Shown one piece after another: positions 18,532 through 27,490 of a stretch of 64,000 nt of DNA (its first letter is position 1; every line of letters begins with the position of its first letter). The translations under genes and the position numbers were made by a program. The notes under the pieces were generated by a model. The model saw only the letters and a list, made by a program, of their open reading frames with translations. It searched no databases and was not told the DNA's origin. This DNA is from Planococcus liqunii (lineage in GTDB: Bacteria > Bacillota > Bacilli > Bacillales_A > Planococcaceae). The stretch covers positions 310,001 through 374,000 of the forward strand of contig NZ_CP129238.1 in assembly GCF_030413595.1 (NCBI RefSeq), in the 5' to 3' direction.

Positions 18532-18730
18532 AAACATCCCCCTTGAAGTTACTTTCGCTTCATAGAAAACTATTCTCTCTATAATTAGAAAATTAACCTT
18601 ATTCAAATATAACAAATTAAAGTAAGCGTTTCAATAGAGGAAAAGAGGGGGAAGTGAGATACGGCTATATGACTAGAGGTATGGAAGAGTATTGCCAGTA
18701 ATGCTGTAAAAACCATGCAGAAATATTATA

Positions 18731-18766
18731 TAAAAAGCCCATCTTCCTGTGCGGAAGATGGGCTTG
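18731..18766 (-). terminator. Terminator of the stress-protein gene
   Basis: Stem AAGCCCATCTTCC (18735-18747) / GGAAGATGGGCTT (18753-18765), followed on the minus strand by TTTTTA. Confidence 0.85.
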
Positions 18767-18774
18767 CCTCTGTT

Positions 18775-19089
18775 TTATGCGTTTTTGTTGGCAATAATGA
18801 CAAGTTTGCCTTTATCAAGTTCTTCTTCATATTCTGCAGCTTCATCGGTTGTTAAGCCGGCTGCGGCCATTTCCGAACGCAATTGGTCTCCGCGCGAAAC
18901 GGTCATGTTCTTCAAGGATTTTAAAAAGCCACCAACTTGTTCAGTATCTAAAGCATCGGCAATGTCGGCTTCGCGGCGTTTGTCGTGTGCAAATACATAA
19001 ATCTCATCATGCGTGTATCCTTGCGTTTCTAACTTTTCGATTTCGGCTTTTGCCTGCAAGGCGTTTTCTACGGTCATTTTTACGGTCAA
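18775..19089 (-). CDS. YflT/GsiB-region-like general stress protein (GSP17M domain)
   Basis: A 104-residue soluble protein resembling the heat-induced stress protein YflT domain: VENALQAKAEIEKLETQGYTHDEIYVFAHDK at the start, then a VGGFLKSL segment and an acidic C-terminus. No catalytic motif is seen. The start is the TTG at 19089, with GGAGGG at 19096-19101 well placed; the next Met (19077) is too far from it. In Bacillus such genes are often under sigma-B; I see no sigma-B consensus clear enough to annotate. Monocistronic, with its own terminator. Confidence 0.72.
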   Translation of the reverse strand: MTVKMTVENALQAKAEIEKLETQGYTHDEIYVFAHDKRREADIADALDTEQVGGFLKSLKNMTVSRGDQLRSEMAAAGLTTDEAAEYEEELDKGKLVIIANKNA

Positions 19090-19219
19090 AGTAATCCCTC
19101 CAAAATTTATTTGTTAAGAACTATCCTACTATCATGCATACCACCAAGCCTCGTTCATTAAACAAGATAGCTCAGCAGCAATCCGTTATACTAAAGAAAA
19201 AACCAAGGGAGCGATTTGA

Positions 19220-19954
19220 ATGAGGATTACCACGATTGGAATTTGGGGCGGCTATCCGAACAAAAACGAAGCCACTTCCTCATTTTTGTTGGAACATGAA
19301 GGGTTCCGCTGTTTGGTTGACTGCGGCAGCGGTGTGCTGGCAGCGGTTCAAAACTATACGGAGCTGCGCCATCTGGATGCGGCAGTCATCAGCCACTACC
19401 ATCCTGACCATGTGGCGGATATTGGTGTGCTGCAGCATGCGGCTATGGTCGGGATGCAATTGAAGGAATGGGAAACGCCGTTTCCGATTTATGGCCACGA
19501 CCGGGATCCGGCTATGTTCGAAAGCCTGTCGTATAAAGGCGTAACCGAAGGGCGGCCGATTGATGTTTCCCGTGATATGCAAATCGGACCTTGGCACGTA
19601 TCCTTCTGTGAAACCATTCATCCCGTATATTGCTTAGCACTGAAATTTACGGCAGACGGAAAATCGGTTGTGTTCACAGCGGATACGGAATGGACTGATG
19701 AATTGGTGCTTTTTTCAAAAGATGCAGAGCTTCTGGTATCGGAAGCGAACTTATACGAAAAATATGTAGGCATCATTAAAGGGCATATGAGCGGGAGCCA
19801 AGCCGGGCAGCTCGCTGCACAAGCTGGAGCGAAAGCGTTATGGCTGACTCATTTGCCGCAGTATGGAGATATTGAAGAAATTTTGCAAGCGGCCAAAAAT
19901 ACTTACACTGGAAAGGTCCAGCTTGCAAAAATCGGCCAAACTGTTGAAATTTAA
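19220..19954 (+). CDS. yhfI: MBL-fold metallo-hydrolase (YhfI-like)
   Basis: A 244-residue cytoplasmic hydrolase of the RNase Z/YhfI branch. Metal ligands are in HYHPDH (59-64), with further histidines in ETIHP near 134, Asp in FTADTEW near 155, and His in LTHLPQ near 214. The N-terminus MRITTIGIWGGYP is typical of YhfI. The ATG at 19220 follows AGGGAGCG. A TATACT at 19187-19192 could be its -10, but the -35 is poor. Substrate unknown; cyclic phosphodiesters or nucleic acids are possible. Confidence 0.82.
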   Translation: MRITTIGIWGGYPNKNEATSSFLLEHEGFRCLVDCGSGVLAAVQNYTELRHLDAAVISHYHPDHVADIGVLQHAAMVGMQLKEWETPFPIYGHDRDPAMFESLSYKGVTEGRPIDVSRDMQIGPWHVSFCETIHPVYCLALKFTADGKSVVFTADTEWTDELVLFSKDAELLVSEANLYEKYVGIIKGHMSGSQAGQLAAQAGAKALWLTHLPQYGDIEEILQAAKNTYTGKVQLAKIGQTVEI

Positions 19955-19956
19955 TA

Positions 19957-19998
19957 AGCAACCGGCGGGGAATTCTGCGCCGGTTGTTTATTTTTTTG
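19957..19998 (+). terminator. Terminator of the yhfI-like gene
   Basis: Stem CAACCGGCG (19959-19967) / CGCCGGTTG (19978-19986) then a run of seven T. Confidence 0.85.
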
Positions 19999-20087
19999 CA
20001 GAAAAAATTGGGTGTTTTTCTTTAAGAATTAGGGAAATAAAGATAGAAAGAAATTTGAACAACAGCAGGCTGAAAGGATGCGGGCGT

Positions 20088-21065
20088 ATGAAAGAATTTA
20101 TAAGGCTATTAAAAATGGGAAACAAATCAGCCCTGTGGGCAGCCATTGTCAATTTAGTGGTGGGCCTGATTAAAACGGCGGCATACTTACTATCCGGAAA
20201 TGTCGCGATGTTTGCCGAAATGATGCACAGTTTTGGAGATGCGGCCAATCAGTTTTTCGTCTTTATCGGTTCTGCATTCAGCAAGAAAGCGCCGACTGAA
20301 CGTTTTCCCGGCGGTTTCGGCCGGTTAGTAAATCTGGTTTTATTAGGGGCCGTATTGATAGTGGGTGTGTTAGCTTACGAAACCATTGTGGAAGGTCTTC
20401 ACCACATCTCGGATGCCGTCCATTCTGAAGAAGGGTTCTGGCTGAATGTTGGTGTTCTTGGTGCAGCGGCCTTATTGGAAGGATTTGTTTTGTACAAGGC
20501 GATGCGGGAAATCACGGAGCACCTGCCGGAAGAAAAGACGCAGGGATTAAAATTTATCCCAGAGAGCTATAAAAACGTGAAAGACGCGAAACCGGCTACG
20601 AAACTGGTGTTTTTGGAAGATAACGTAGCAGTCGGAGGAGCGCTGCTTGCATTGATCGCCATTGTGCTGGCCACGTATACACCATTCCATAGTGCCACAG
20701 GCTACGCTTCGGTCATTATCGGAATCATGCTGATTTTGGTAGTAGGACGCGTATTTCTCGATAATGCTGCAGGGGCATTAGGGGCAGCAGACGTAAAAAT
20801 GCAGGCCAGAATTGGTGCCAAAGTTCTGCAGCATCCAAAAGTGAATGACATCCAGGACCTGGACGTTATCAAAGAAGGCGACCATTTCCATGTAGAGCTA
20901 AAGCTTGAAGTAGATCCTCAAATGACGATTGCGGAAGCGGATGACATTCGGGACTATATTGAAAAACGAATCAAAGAAGGGGTTCGGGGCGTTACGGATG
21001 TCATCATTGAATTTGATGAAGACGACCAGGTCCCTACCTGGATCCAGCCAAATGGCAAAGCCTAA
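20088..21065 (+). CDS. Cation diffusion facilitator family transporter
   Basis: Membrane exporter of divalent metals (Zn, Mn, Fe or Co; specificity not readable). The 325-residue protein has six predicted membrane segments. The second carries AEMMHSFGDAANQ with the HxxxD metal-site pattern near residues 46-50, and a later segment carries the LEDNVAVGG acidic site near 182. A soluble C-terminal metallochaperone-like domain (about 245-325) has HPKVNDIQDLDVIKEGDHFHVEL. The ATG at 20088 follows AAAGGA; a reading frame running back into the yhfI terminator is not coding. It is probably monocistronic. Confidence 0.88.
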   Translation: MKEFIRLLKMGNKSALWAAIVNLVVGLIKTAAYLLSGNVAMFAEMMHSFGDAANQFFVFIGSAFSKKAPTERFPGGFGRLVNLVLLGAVLIVGVLAYETIVEGLHHISDAVHSEEGFWLNVGVLGAAALLEGFVLYKAMREITEHLPEEKTQGLKFIPESYKNVKDAKPATKLVFLEDNVAVGGALLALIAIVLATYTPFHSATGYASVIIGIMLILVVGRVFLDNAAGALGAADVKMQARIGAKVLQHPKVNDIQDLDVIKEGDHFHVELKLEVDPQMTIAEADDIRDYIEKRIKEGVRGVTDVIIEFDEDDQVPTWIQPNGKA

Positions 21066-21152
21066 TCCTGGACTTGCCAAGCAGATAGCTTGTATTCAAG
21101 ATATTTTGGTTCTATGGTTAAATAACAGCTTGAATTGAAAGGAAGTTATTTG

Positions 21153-22160
21153 ATGAACCAACATATAAAAACATTGCCGGTATCTGTTCTGGATTTGGTT
21201 GCCATTTCGGAGGGGCAAACAGCAAAAGATGCACTTGATGACATGGTTAGCCTGGCCCAGCATGTAGAGAAACTGGGGTATCGCCGTTTTTGGTTGTCGG
21301 AGCACCACAATTCGCCGACACTTGCAAGTTCTGCAACATCCATTTTGATTTCTAAAGTGCTGGACCATACGGAGTCCATCGAAGTAGGTTCAGGAGGCGT
21401 CATGTTGCCGAACCACACACCGCTTGTTGTAGCGGAACAATTCGGGACATTGGAAACAATGCATCCGGGACGCGTCAATCTCGGCCTTGGCCGTGCACCG
21501 GGAACCGATATGCAAACCGCACATGCCTTGCGCAGAACGACGCAGGAAACGGCTTATGTGTTTCCGCAAGATGTAGTGGAACTGCAAAACTACTTAAAGC
21601 CGATTGAACATCAGAGCATGGTCCATGCCTATCCGGGCGTTGGTACCGAAGTACCGATTTTCATTCTGGGGTCGAGCACATCCAGCGCCCAGCTTGCTGC
21701 CCGTTTGGGGCTGCCTTATGCATTTGCTGCCCATTTTGCGCCGCAGCAGCTGAAGCAGGCGATTCAGCTATACCGCAGCCAGTTCCAGCCATCTGAATAC
21801 TTGGCCGAACCGTACGTCATTGTTTGCGTGAATGTGGTAGCGGCAGAAACAAACGAAGAAGCGGAAAGACTCTCGACTTCCAGCCAGATGTTCTACTTGA
21901 ATGTGGTGAGAGGTACGAAAAATCTGCTTCAGCCGCCAGTTGATACGATGGACGGCAAATGGAGTTTGTACGAAGAAAACGTGGCACGCAGCATGTCGCA
22001 GTATACATTTATGGGAGACCGGGACACCATCAGCGGCCAGCTGCGCTCGTTTGCAGAAGAAGTGCAGTTTGATGAATTGATGGCTGTTTCTTATATTTAT
22101 GATCAGGAAAAGAGAAAGCGTTCATTTGAGATACTGAAGGAATCTGTAGACCAACTATAA
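21153..22160 (+). CDS. LLM class flavin-dependent oxidoreductase (YwcH/luciferase-like)
   Basis: A 335-residue bacterial-luciferase-fold enzyme using FMN. It has the group's typical segments: [19 protein letters not shown] near 43, [13 protein letters not shown] near 78, and [10 protein letters not shown] near 113. Close in layout to Bacillus YwcH/YtmO monooxygenases, for which a natural substrate is generally not known. The ATG at 21153 follows AAAGGAAG. It is 18 nt upstream of an NAD(P)-binding reductase-like gene, so the two probably form an operon. Confidence 0.85.
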   Translation: MNQHIKTLPVSVLDLVAISEGQTAKDALDDMVSLAQHVEKLGYRRFWLSEHHNSPTLASSATSILISKVLDHTESIEVGSGGVMLPNHTPLVVAEQFGTLETMHPGRVNLGLGRAPGTDMQTAHALRRTTQETAYVFPQDVVELQNYLKPIEHQSMVHAYPGVGTEVPIFILGSSTSSAQLAARLGLPYAFAAHFAPQQLKQAIQLYRSQFQPSEYLAEPYVIVCVNVVAAETNEEAERLSTSSQMFYLNVVRGTKNLLQPPVDTMDGKWSLYEENVARSMSQYTFMGDRDTISGQLRSFAEEVQFDELMAVSYIYDQEKRKRSFEILKESVDQL

Positions 22161-22178
22161 AAAATGGAGGCGGTCAGG

Positions 22179-22820
22179 ATGAAAATTGGGATTATCGGTG
22201 CCACGGGAAAAGCGGGAAGCTTGATTTTGAAAGAGGCAGTTTCAAGAGGCCATGACATAACAGCCATTGTCAGAGACGCGGCGAAAATGGAAGATGCGTC
22301 CGTGCAGGTTTTGGAAAAAGATGTTTTCAGTTTGACAGCTGAAGATCTAAAAGCGTTCGATGTGGTCGTGAATGCTTTTGGTGTGCCTCCGGAAAAAGCG
22401 GAGCAGCACGTAGAAGCGGGACGAATACTGATTCAAGCGCTGAAAGGGGCTCCAGACACGCGGTTGATTGTCGTGGGAGGCGCAGGCAGTTTGTTTGTCG
22501 ACGAAGCGAGAACCACCCGGTTGATTGAAACACCGGAATTTCCGGATGCGTTTAAAGCCATTGCATCGAACCAGGGGCAAAACCTGGCCGACCTCGAAGC
22601 AGCAGAAGGCATCAGCTGGACGTTTATGAGCCCGGCAGCATTTTTCGACGCAGACGGCAAACGGACGGGCCAGTATCAAATCGGCGAAGACAGCATCACC
22701 GTCAACAAAAAAGGTAAAAGCTACATCAGCTATCCGGATTATGCCATCGCTTTAGTGGATGAAATTGAAAATCCGCGGCATATCAATAAACGTTTTACCG
22801 TTGTGTCGGAAAATCGGTAA
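22179..22820 (+). CDS. NAD(P)H-binding Rossmann-fold protein (atypical SDR)
   Basis: A 213-residue NAD(P)-binding protein of the NmrA/YwnB-like group. The dinucleotide motif GATGKAG is at residues 7-13 in MKIGIIGATGKAG. A GGAGSLFVD segment lies near 101 and a conserved MSPAAFFD near 155. No YxxxK is in the canonical place, as usual for this group. The ATG at 22179 is chosen over one at 22164 because GGAGG (22166-22170) lies between them at the right distance. Probably co-transcribed with the flavin oxidoreductase. Confidence 0.8.
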   Translation: MKIGIIGATGKAGSLILKEAVSRGHDITAIVRDAAKMEDASVQVLEKDVFSLTAEDLKAFDVVVNAFGVPPEKAEQHVEAGRILIQALKGAPDTRLIVVGGAGSLFVDEARTTRLIETPEFPDAFKAIASNQGQNLADLEAAEGISWTFMSPAAFFDADGKRTGQYQIGEDSITVNKKGKSYISYPDYAIALVDEIENPRHINKRFTVVSENR

Positions 22821-22975
22821 CTTTTCAGCTTTACCGAACCGGACGAGGACCTGGAATGGATGTACGCGGATTGCCAACAGTTCGCCACGAAATGTTCACG
22901 TTCCTTTCTAAAGTGGAATTTGCTTTCCTGTATAATGAAGGGAAACTTCAACATATAAAGGCGGGAAACAAAGCA

Positions 22976-23245
22976 ATGGAATTTTTATATTTTCCTGAAG
23001 ATAAATCAGAATACATTCCAGGGATTATCTCGGTAGTGATCATTTTCATTTTGTCGATTCTGATTGTATGGCTTTTGATCAGAGCTTCCAGAAAACAAGT
23101 AAAGCAATTGGAAGAGCAAGGTTATCCGGTTGTTTATCATAAAAATAGCGAAATTGGCAGCAGCCAAGAAGACAAAGTTAAAATTCCGGCGGAGCCCAAA
23201 GAAGCCGACCGGAAAAACGATTTTGAACGCGATAAGAAGTCCTGA
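22976..23245 (+). CDS. Small single-span membrane protein, unknown function
   Basis: An 89-residue protein: short polar N-terminus, one strong membrane helix (about 15-37, GIISVVIIFILSILIVWLLI), then a charged cytoplasmic-type tail ending in Lys/Asp-rich sequence. I do not recognise a family. The ATG at 22976 is preferred because the longer frame upstream runs through a TATAAT (22931-22936) that probably is this gene's -10. It ends inside a strong terminator and stands alone. Confidence 0.65.
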   Translation: MEFLYFPEDKSEYIPGIISVVIIFILSILIVWLLIRASRKQVKQLEEQGYPVVYHKNSEIGSSQEDKVKIPAEPKEADRKNDFERDKKS

Positions 23246-23268
23246 ATTCTTCAGGGCTTCTTTTTTTA
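23236..23268 (+). terminator. Terminator overlapping the end of the small membrane protein gene
   Basis: Stem GAAGTCCTGAA (23236-23246) / TTCAGGGCTTC (23250-23260) plus eight T. Confidence 0.9.
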
Positions 23269-23330
23269 TGTCGGGAAAAAGGGGTATACTCAAAAGATAG
23301 AACAGCTTTCAGGAATTGGAGCAATGGAAC

Positions 23331-24617
23331 ATGAAAAATCTATTTGGCGGAGTCCAGTGGGCCGTCTTTCTTTTGGCGTCGTCCATTGCGGCCCCGATTG
23401 CCATTGCCAATGTGTTTGGCATGGACAGCGGCGACACGGCGTTATTTGTCCAGCGGACGATTTTCGTGCTGGGCCTTGCCTGTCTCATCCAAGCATGGCT
23501 TGGGCACCGGATGCCGATCAACGAAGGGCCAGCCGGCTTGTGGTGGGGAATCTTCATCGTCTATGCCGGGCTGATCGGCGTTATGTATCCCACGATGGAA
23601 GCATCCTTGCAGGCGCTGCAAAGCGGCCTTCTTTACAGCGGGCTGCTGTTCGTCGTTTTTGCCTATACCGGAGTAGTCGGTAAAATGAAAGCCTTATTCA
23701 CTCCGACGATTACGTTTGTTTACTTGCTGCTTCTCGTACTGCAATTAAGCGAATCGATCATCGGCGGCTTGCTCGGCATTGTGGAAGAGGGCCAGCCGGT
23801 GGATTTGGTGGTTTTGCTGGGGGGTATTGTAGTGGTGAGCATCACCTTTTTCCTGATGGGCCATCAAACGCCTTGGGTCAACCGTTATTCGGTGTTGCTG
23901 GCGATTGCCGCCGGCTGGCTGATTTTTGCGTTGTTGAATAAAACGGAACACATCACATTCACTCCGGACGTCGTTGTGGCTTTGCCGGAAATGCTGGTAT
24001 TTGGTCCGCTTGTCTGGGACAGCGGCATGTTTGTAACGGCGCTGTTCCTGACCATTCTGCTCATTGCCAATATGATGGCATCGATCCGAGTGATGGAAAT
24101 GGTGCTGAAAAACACGTTTTCCATTGAACGGGAAGACCGGGTCAAGCAGGCTTCTGTAGCCTCAGGCATTAACCACGTGCTGGCGGGCCTGTTTTCCGCT
24201 ATCGGGCCAGTGCCGATTTCCGGCGCAGCCGGGTTCGTCAGCGCGACGCGGAATCCTTCCATCAAACCATTCATCATGGGTGGCTTGCTTGTTACGTTTA
24301 TTAGTTTGTTTCCCAATGTGATGGCTGTGCTCGCAGCCATGCCGGCACCTGTCGCCTATGCTGTGATCTTTGCTATCTTTACAAAAATGGTGGAAATGGC
24401 GTTCAATGAGCTGGCGCAGGAAAAAGACAGTGAAATGGCCTATAAAGTCTCGGCATTCGGCTTGATGATTGGCGTGGGCTTCATGTTCCTGCCGCCGGAA
24501 AGCGTAGCGGAACTGCCGGCAGTAGTCGCCGCCACGTTCTCGAACGGGCTGATCACCGGAACACTGGCCGCGATTGCCATCGAACAGTATCTGCTGTGGA
24601 GAAAAAAATCCCATTAA
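23331..24617 (+). CDS. Purine/pyrimidine permease (NCS2 family)
   Basis: Proton-coupled nucleobase importer in the membrane, 428 residues with about 12 hydrophobic segments. It resembles the divergent Bacillus YwdJ-type members of the nucleobase:cation symporter-2 family. The conserved stretch GPVPISGAAGFVSATRNPS near 290-308 corresponds to the NCS2 substrate-site helix region. The ATG at 23331 follows GGAG at the right distance; a TTG at 23316 is too close to its SD. A TATACT near 23286 is the probable -10. No purine riboswitch is seen in the 60-nt leader. Specific base not determinable. Confidence 0.82.
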   Translation: MKNLFGGVQWAVFLLASSIAAPIAIANVFGMDSGDTALFVQRTIFVLGLACLIQAWLGHRMPINEGPAGLWWGIFIVYAGLIGVMYPTMEASLQALQSGLLYSGLLFVVFAYTGVVGKMKALFTPTITFVYLLLLVLQLSESIIGGLLGIVEEGQPVDLVVLLGGIVVVSITFFLMGHQTPWVNRYSVLLAIAAGWLIFALLNKTEHITFTPDVVVALPEMLVFGPLVWDSGMFVTALFLTILLIANMMASIRVMEMVLKNTFSIEREDRVKQASVASGINHVLAGLFSAIGPVPISGAAGFVSATRNPSIKPFIMGGLLVTFISLFPNVMAVLAAMPAPVAYAVIFAIFTKMVEMAFNELAQEKDSEMAYKVSAFGLMIGVGFMFLPPESVAELPAVVAATFSNGLITGTLAAIAIEQYLLWRKKSH

Positions 24618-24649
24618 AAAAGGAGGAGCACATGGGTGCTCCTCCTTTT
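24617..24649. terminator. Terminator, left copy of a duplicated pair
   Basis: Stem AAAAGGAGGAGCA (24618-24630) / TGCTCCTCCTTTT (24637-24649). An almost identical hairpin occurs at 25092-25122, on the other side of the composite repeat. Confidence 0.9.
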
Positions 24650-25091
24650 GAACTTGTAGACAAAAGAATTTTTATGCTTGAGAGATGAATGAACATACAA
24701 CTGGACATCTCGGATCCTCCATTTCAGCCCGACGTGTTTCGCGGGCTCGCGCCGAATTAACTCGGAACTTGTGTCCCGAGTGGATTTCGGCACTTCGTCG
24801 CTACGCTGCCCCGCAGGAGTCGCCGACTTTCACTTTGGATCCTCAAAGTGGAGGCTAATCTGAAATGTCACTTTTTTAAGTTAACTGGCTAAGCTATAAT
24901 CACTTTCTTCATAGAAGAGGGACGCCCGACCGGACCGGCCACGGAGACTCCTGTGGGACCAGCGAAAGCTGAAGGCCCCGCAGGAGCGAAGCGACGAGGA
25001 GACTGAGGCTGAGCCCACGGAAAGCGAAGTGGCCGGACCGGTTGGTTGTATGCATCGTTATACACTTCATCTAGACTTTGTCTACAGCCTG
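24650..25091 (-). repeat. Composite palindromic intergenic element, copy 1 (reverse orientation)
   Basis: About 440 bp with no credible gene, filling the gap between the convergent permease and pepF. It reads, in reverse, as: left end with GCTGTAGACAAAG, a palindromic GC-rich block A bounded by CCAACCGG and CCGGTTGG (about 24925-25045 here), a block B around the GGATCC/CGGGCTCGCGCCGAA region (24710-24855), and a right end with CTTTTGTCTACAAGTTC. The two ends carry an imperfect inverted TTGTAGACAAA. Homologous copies lie at 31795-32208 and 61037-61624. It is flanked by two terminators differing at one base of the loop. Confidence 0.85.
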
Positions 25092-25122
25092 AAAAGGAGG
25101 AGCACATGAGTGCTCCTCCTTC
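25092..25122. terminator. Terminator, right copy of the duplicated pair (pepF side)
   Basis: Stem AAGGAGGAGCA (25094-25104) / TGCTCCTCCTT (25111-25121), matching the hairpin at 24617-24649 except for one loop base and its flank. Confidence 0.85.
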
Positions 25123-25124
25123 TA

Positions 25125-26942
25125 TTATTTCGCTACTTCTTCAATTTCTTCTGTCAACGCAACCAGCTCATCGATCAATTCACCGATATAAGCGATGGTA
25201 TCGCGCAGCGGTTTTTCGGTAGTGATGTCGACTCCGGCCATTTGGGCAAGCTCGATAGGTGTTTTGGTGCCGCCAGCTTTTAATACTTCAAGCCATTCGT
25301 CGACCGCTGGCTGCCCTTCGTTCAAAATGCGTTTGGACACTTGCGTGGAGATGGTCAACCCTGCACTGTACGTATACGGATACAAGCCCATATAGTAATG
25401 AGGCTGGCGCATCCACGTCAGTTCGGCGCCTGGCGTGATTTCCACGGCATCTCCCCAGAACTCTTCCAACACTCCGCGTTTGAGGCTATTCAACACACCG
25501 GCGTTGACGCTTTGTCCGGCATCGATGCGTTCGTACACTTTGCGCTGATAAGCCGCTTCAAGCAAGTGCGTCACAAAGTTGTGGTAATACGTTCTGGCCA
25601 CAATGGAAGAGATGACCCAGCGCTTGAATTTCGGATCATCTGAATTCTGAAGCAAATGGTTCGCCACCAGCATTTCGTTCATTGTAGAAGGTGCTTCGAT
25701 AAAATAAAGCGACGGGCGCGCGTTGAACAGATTTTGCGCGCGGTTCGCATTATAGAAATGACCGGCATGGCCAAGTTCGTGAGCCAAAACGAACACTTCG
25801 TTCATGCGGCCGGTCCACGAAATCAGGATATAGGGATGGTTGCCGTAAGGGCTCGAACAAAATGCCCCGGTCGACTTGCCGGTGTTTTGGGCAAAATCAA
25901 TCCAGCGTTCCGAATACGACCGTTCCACCATTTCCAGGTAATCGTCGCCCATGATGCCAAGCGCTTCATTAATATACTTCTTGGATTCTTCTACTGTGAT
26001 TTCCGGTTCGTAGGAAGGATCAAGGGAGATCTTTAAATCTGCAAACGTCATTTTGTCCAAGCCGTGCGCTTTTTGGAGCAACTTCGCGTATTTTTGCATA
26101 TGCGGAGCCAATTCTGTCATAATCAAATCGATTTGGCGGTTGTACAACGAACGGTCCACTTCCTGGTTGAACAATAAATAATCAAAGATGGTGTCATAGC
26201 CGCGCAAGTCAGATGTGGTTTTTTCCGTTTGCAGCTGCATGTCATATGTTTTCGCGGTGGTATGCTGGTATTCTTTCAGCTTATTCGAAAAAGCGGTGAA
26301 CGCTGTACGGCGAAGTTCCGCATCCGGCTCGGCTTCCCAATCGCCTTCAAACGATACGTAGCTGAGCGGATGGCTTTGGCCGTTCACTTCAAAGTCGTCA
26401 AAAGCCATATCGACCATTTTGGTTGTATTGTACAAACCGTAAGGCGCACTGAATGTAGAAGAATAAGCGGCCAGCGTTTTTTCCACTTCCGGATGCAGCT
26501 GATGAGGCTTTCTCCGGATCAGGTCTTTTAAGTAAACTTCAAATTCTGCCGACTGCTTCATGGCAGATTTCAAAGTTTCTTCCGGCAGTGCCAAAAGCTC
26601 GCTTGTAACAAATGACAATTGGCTGCTCATTTTTGCAGAAACAGAGCCAAATTTGCTTGAACGCATTTGGGCTTCGTCGTTGGTCTGGTCTGTGCTTAAT
26701 GACAAACTCGAATATGTACTGATGGGAACTAATTTTTCCAATAGCGCCAGATAAGAAGTCAGCACCTCGACCACTGCAGCGGCATCCTGGATATTGCCTT
26801 TGAATTGCTTCTGAAATTCGGCCACTTCCTGTTCCAGTGTATGTAAGGCTTCATCAAACGCTTTGTCGGATGCAAACAGGCTGTCCAAATCCCATGTTTC
26901 TTCTGCAGGAACCTCTGAACGCCGCGGTAAACTTTTCACCAT
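25125..26942 (-). CDS. pepF: Oligoendopeptidase F
   Basis: Cytoplasmic zinc metallopeptidase (M3 family) that cleaves short peptides. The 605-residue protein carries the gluzincin motif HELGH in VLAHELGHAGHF near residue 390, with the third ligand Glu in IEAPSTMNEM near 417 and the substrate-binding tyrosines in MRQPHYYMGLYPYTYSAG near 515. Length is the family norm. The start at 26942 follows GAGGAGAG. A plausible promoter on the minus strand has TATACT (plus positions 26984-26989) and TTTACT 17 bp upstream. Monocistronic. Confidence 0.95.
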   Translation of the reverse strand: MVKSLPRRSEVPAEETWDLDSLFASDKAFDEALHTLEQEVAEFQKQFKGNIQDAAAVVEVLTSYLALLEKLVPISTYSSLSLSTDQTNDEAQMRSSKFGSVSAKMSSQLSFVTSELLALPEETLKSAMKQSAEFEVYLKDLIRRKPHQLHPEVEKTLAAYSSTFSAPYGLYNTTKMVDMAFDDFEVNGQSHPLSYVSFEGDWEAEPDAELRRTAFTAFSNKLKEYQHTTAKTYDMQLQTEKTTSDLRGYDTIFDYLLFNQEVDRSLYNRQIDLIMTELAPHMQKYAKLLQKAHGLDKMTFADLKISLDPSYEPEITVEESKKYINEALGIMGDDYLEMVERSYSERWIDFAQNTGKSTGAFCSSPYGNHPYILISWTGRMNEVFVLAHELGHAGHFYNANRAQNLFNARPSLYFIEAPSTMNEMLVANHLLQNSDDPKFKRWVISSIVARTYYHNFVTHLLEAAYQRKVYERIDAGQSVNAGVLNSLKRGVLEEFWGDAVEITPGAELTWMRQPHYYMGLYPYTYSAGLTISTQVSKRILNEGQPAVDEWLEVLKAGGTKTPIELAQMAGVDITTEKPLRDTIAYIGELIDELVALTEEIEEVAK

Positions 26943-27064
26943 ACTATCTCTCCTCTTTTATTACGGATGTCGAACTAAGCTTTAGTATATAGGGAAGAAT
27001 AAAAAAAGTAAAAAAATAATTAATTTATTTTAAAAATTCGAAAAAATAGGTTTAAGAAAGAAAA

Positions 27065-27484
27065 GCACGTGGTACATATAAAGTACAAGGCGGAATAACG
27101 TAGGGAAACGCGTATAAACGAAGTAAGTTTATGAACGCATCCAGACGATGACTTGCACAGCCTTGGCGGAAAATTTTGCTTTACTGGCGATAGTTACTCT
27201 TGTCAGAGACCGAAAGTACCAGTGGTTTCTCTCCAAAAGAAGTGCATCAAATCAGTAAAAGAAGTTAAGTTTTTTGTGGAAGTGCATCTAAACGTTTAAC
27301 TGCCAAACATTTTATTCGCTGAGAAGTATATGCGAACCAAAAGCCTTAATGGCAAAAAGCAGTTAGCGCAACAAACTGCATTGGCGAGGGTTACAATTTC
27401 GTCAGAGCACGAACAAGTTAGTTGTAGAAGGAATTGAATAAAAAATTTTCCGCGTGCAAAACCTCTCTACGGTTTATTGAGAGG
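27065..27484 (+). ncRNA. Candidate structured non-coding RNA of about 400-470 nt (unassigned class)
   Basis: The 713-bp gap 26943-27655 holds no plausible protein gene but many nested complementary segments. A closing 8-bp stem is GCACGTGG (27065-27072) with CCGCGTGC (27450-27457). Inside are CAAGGC/GCCTTG (27086/27160), a hairpin at 27110-27138 (ATAAAC/GTTTAT plus GCGT/ACGC), ACTGG/CCAGT (27183/27219), TAACTGC/GCAGTTA (27297/27359), TTCGC/GCGAA (27315/27332) and CCTCTC/GAGAGG (27462/27479). A motif TGGCGA..GTTAC...GTCAGAG occurs twice (27185, 27382), and GAAGTGCATC twice, 40 nt apart. A terminator follows. The A/T-rich 27000-27060 upstream may hold the promoter. It does not match rnpB, tmRNA, SRP or 6S RNA as I know them. 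The plus strand is inferred from the U-rich terminator end and position. Confidence 0.6.
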
Positions 27485-27490
27485 GCAGAA

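Noticed and set aside
18610..18630. cre site before the ykvI-like gene
   Set aside because: GTAAGCGTTTCA matches only about 11 of 14 positions of the consensus; too weak to list.
23269..23330. Purine riboswitch before the nucleobase permease
   Set aside because: The leader is only about 40 nt after the likely -10 and has no three-way junction sequences.
24650..25091. Insertion sequence with transposase
   Set aside because: Inverted-repeat-like ends are present but no transposase frame exists in any of the three copies; kept as a non-autonomous repeat.
24889..25107. Open frame of 72 codons upstream of the pepF terminator
   Set aside because: Falls in repeat copy 1, low-complexity Pro/Ala/Gly content, no RBS.
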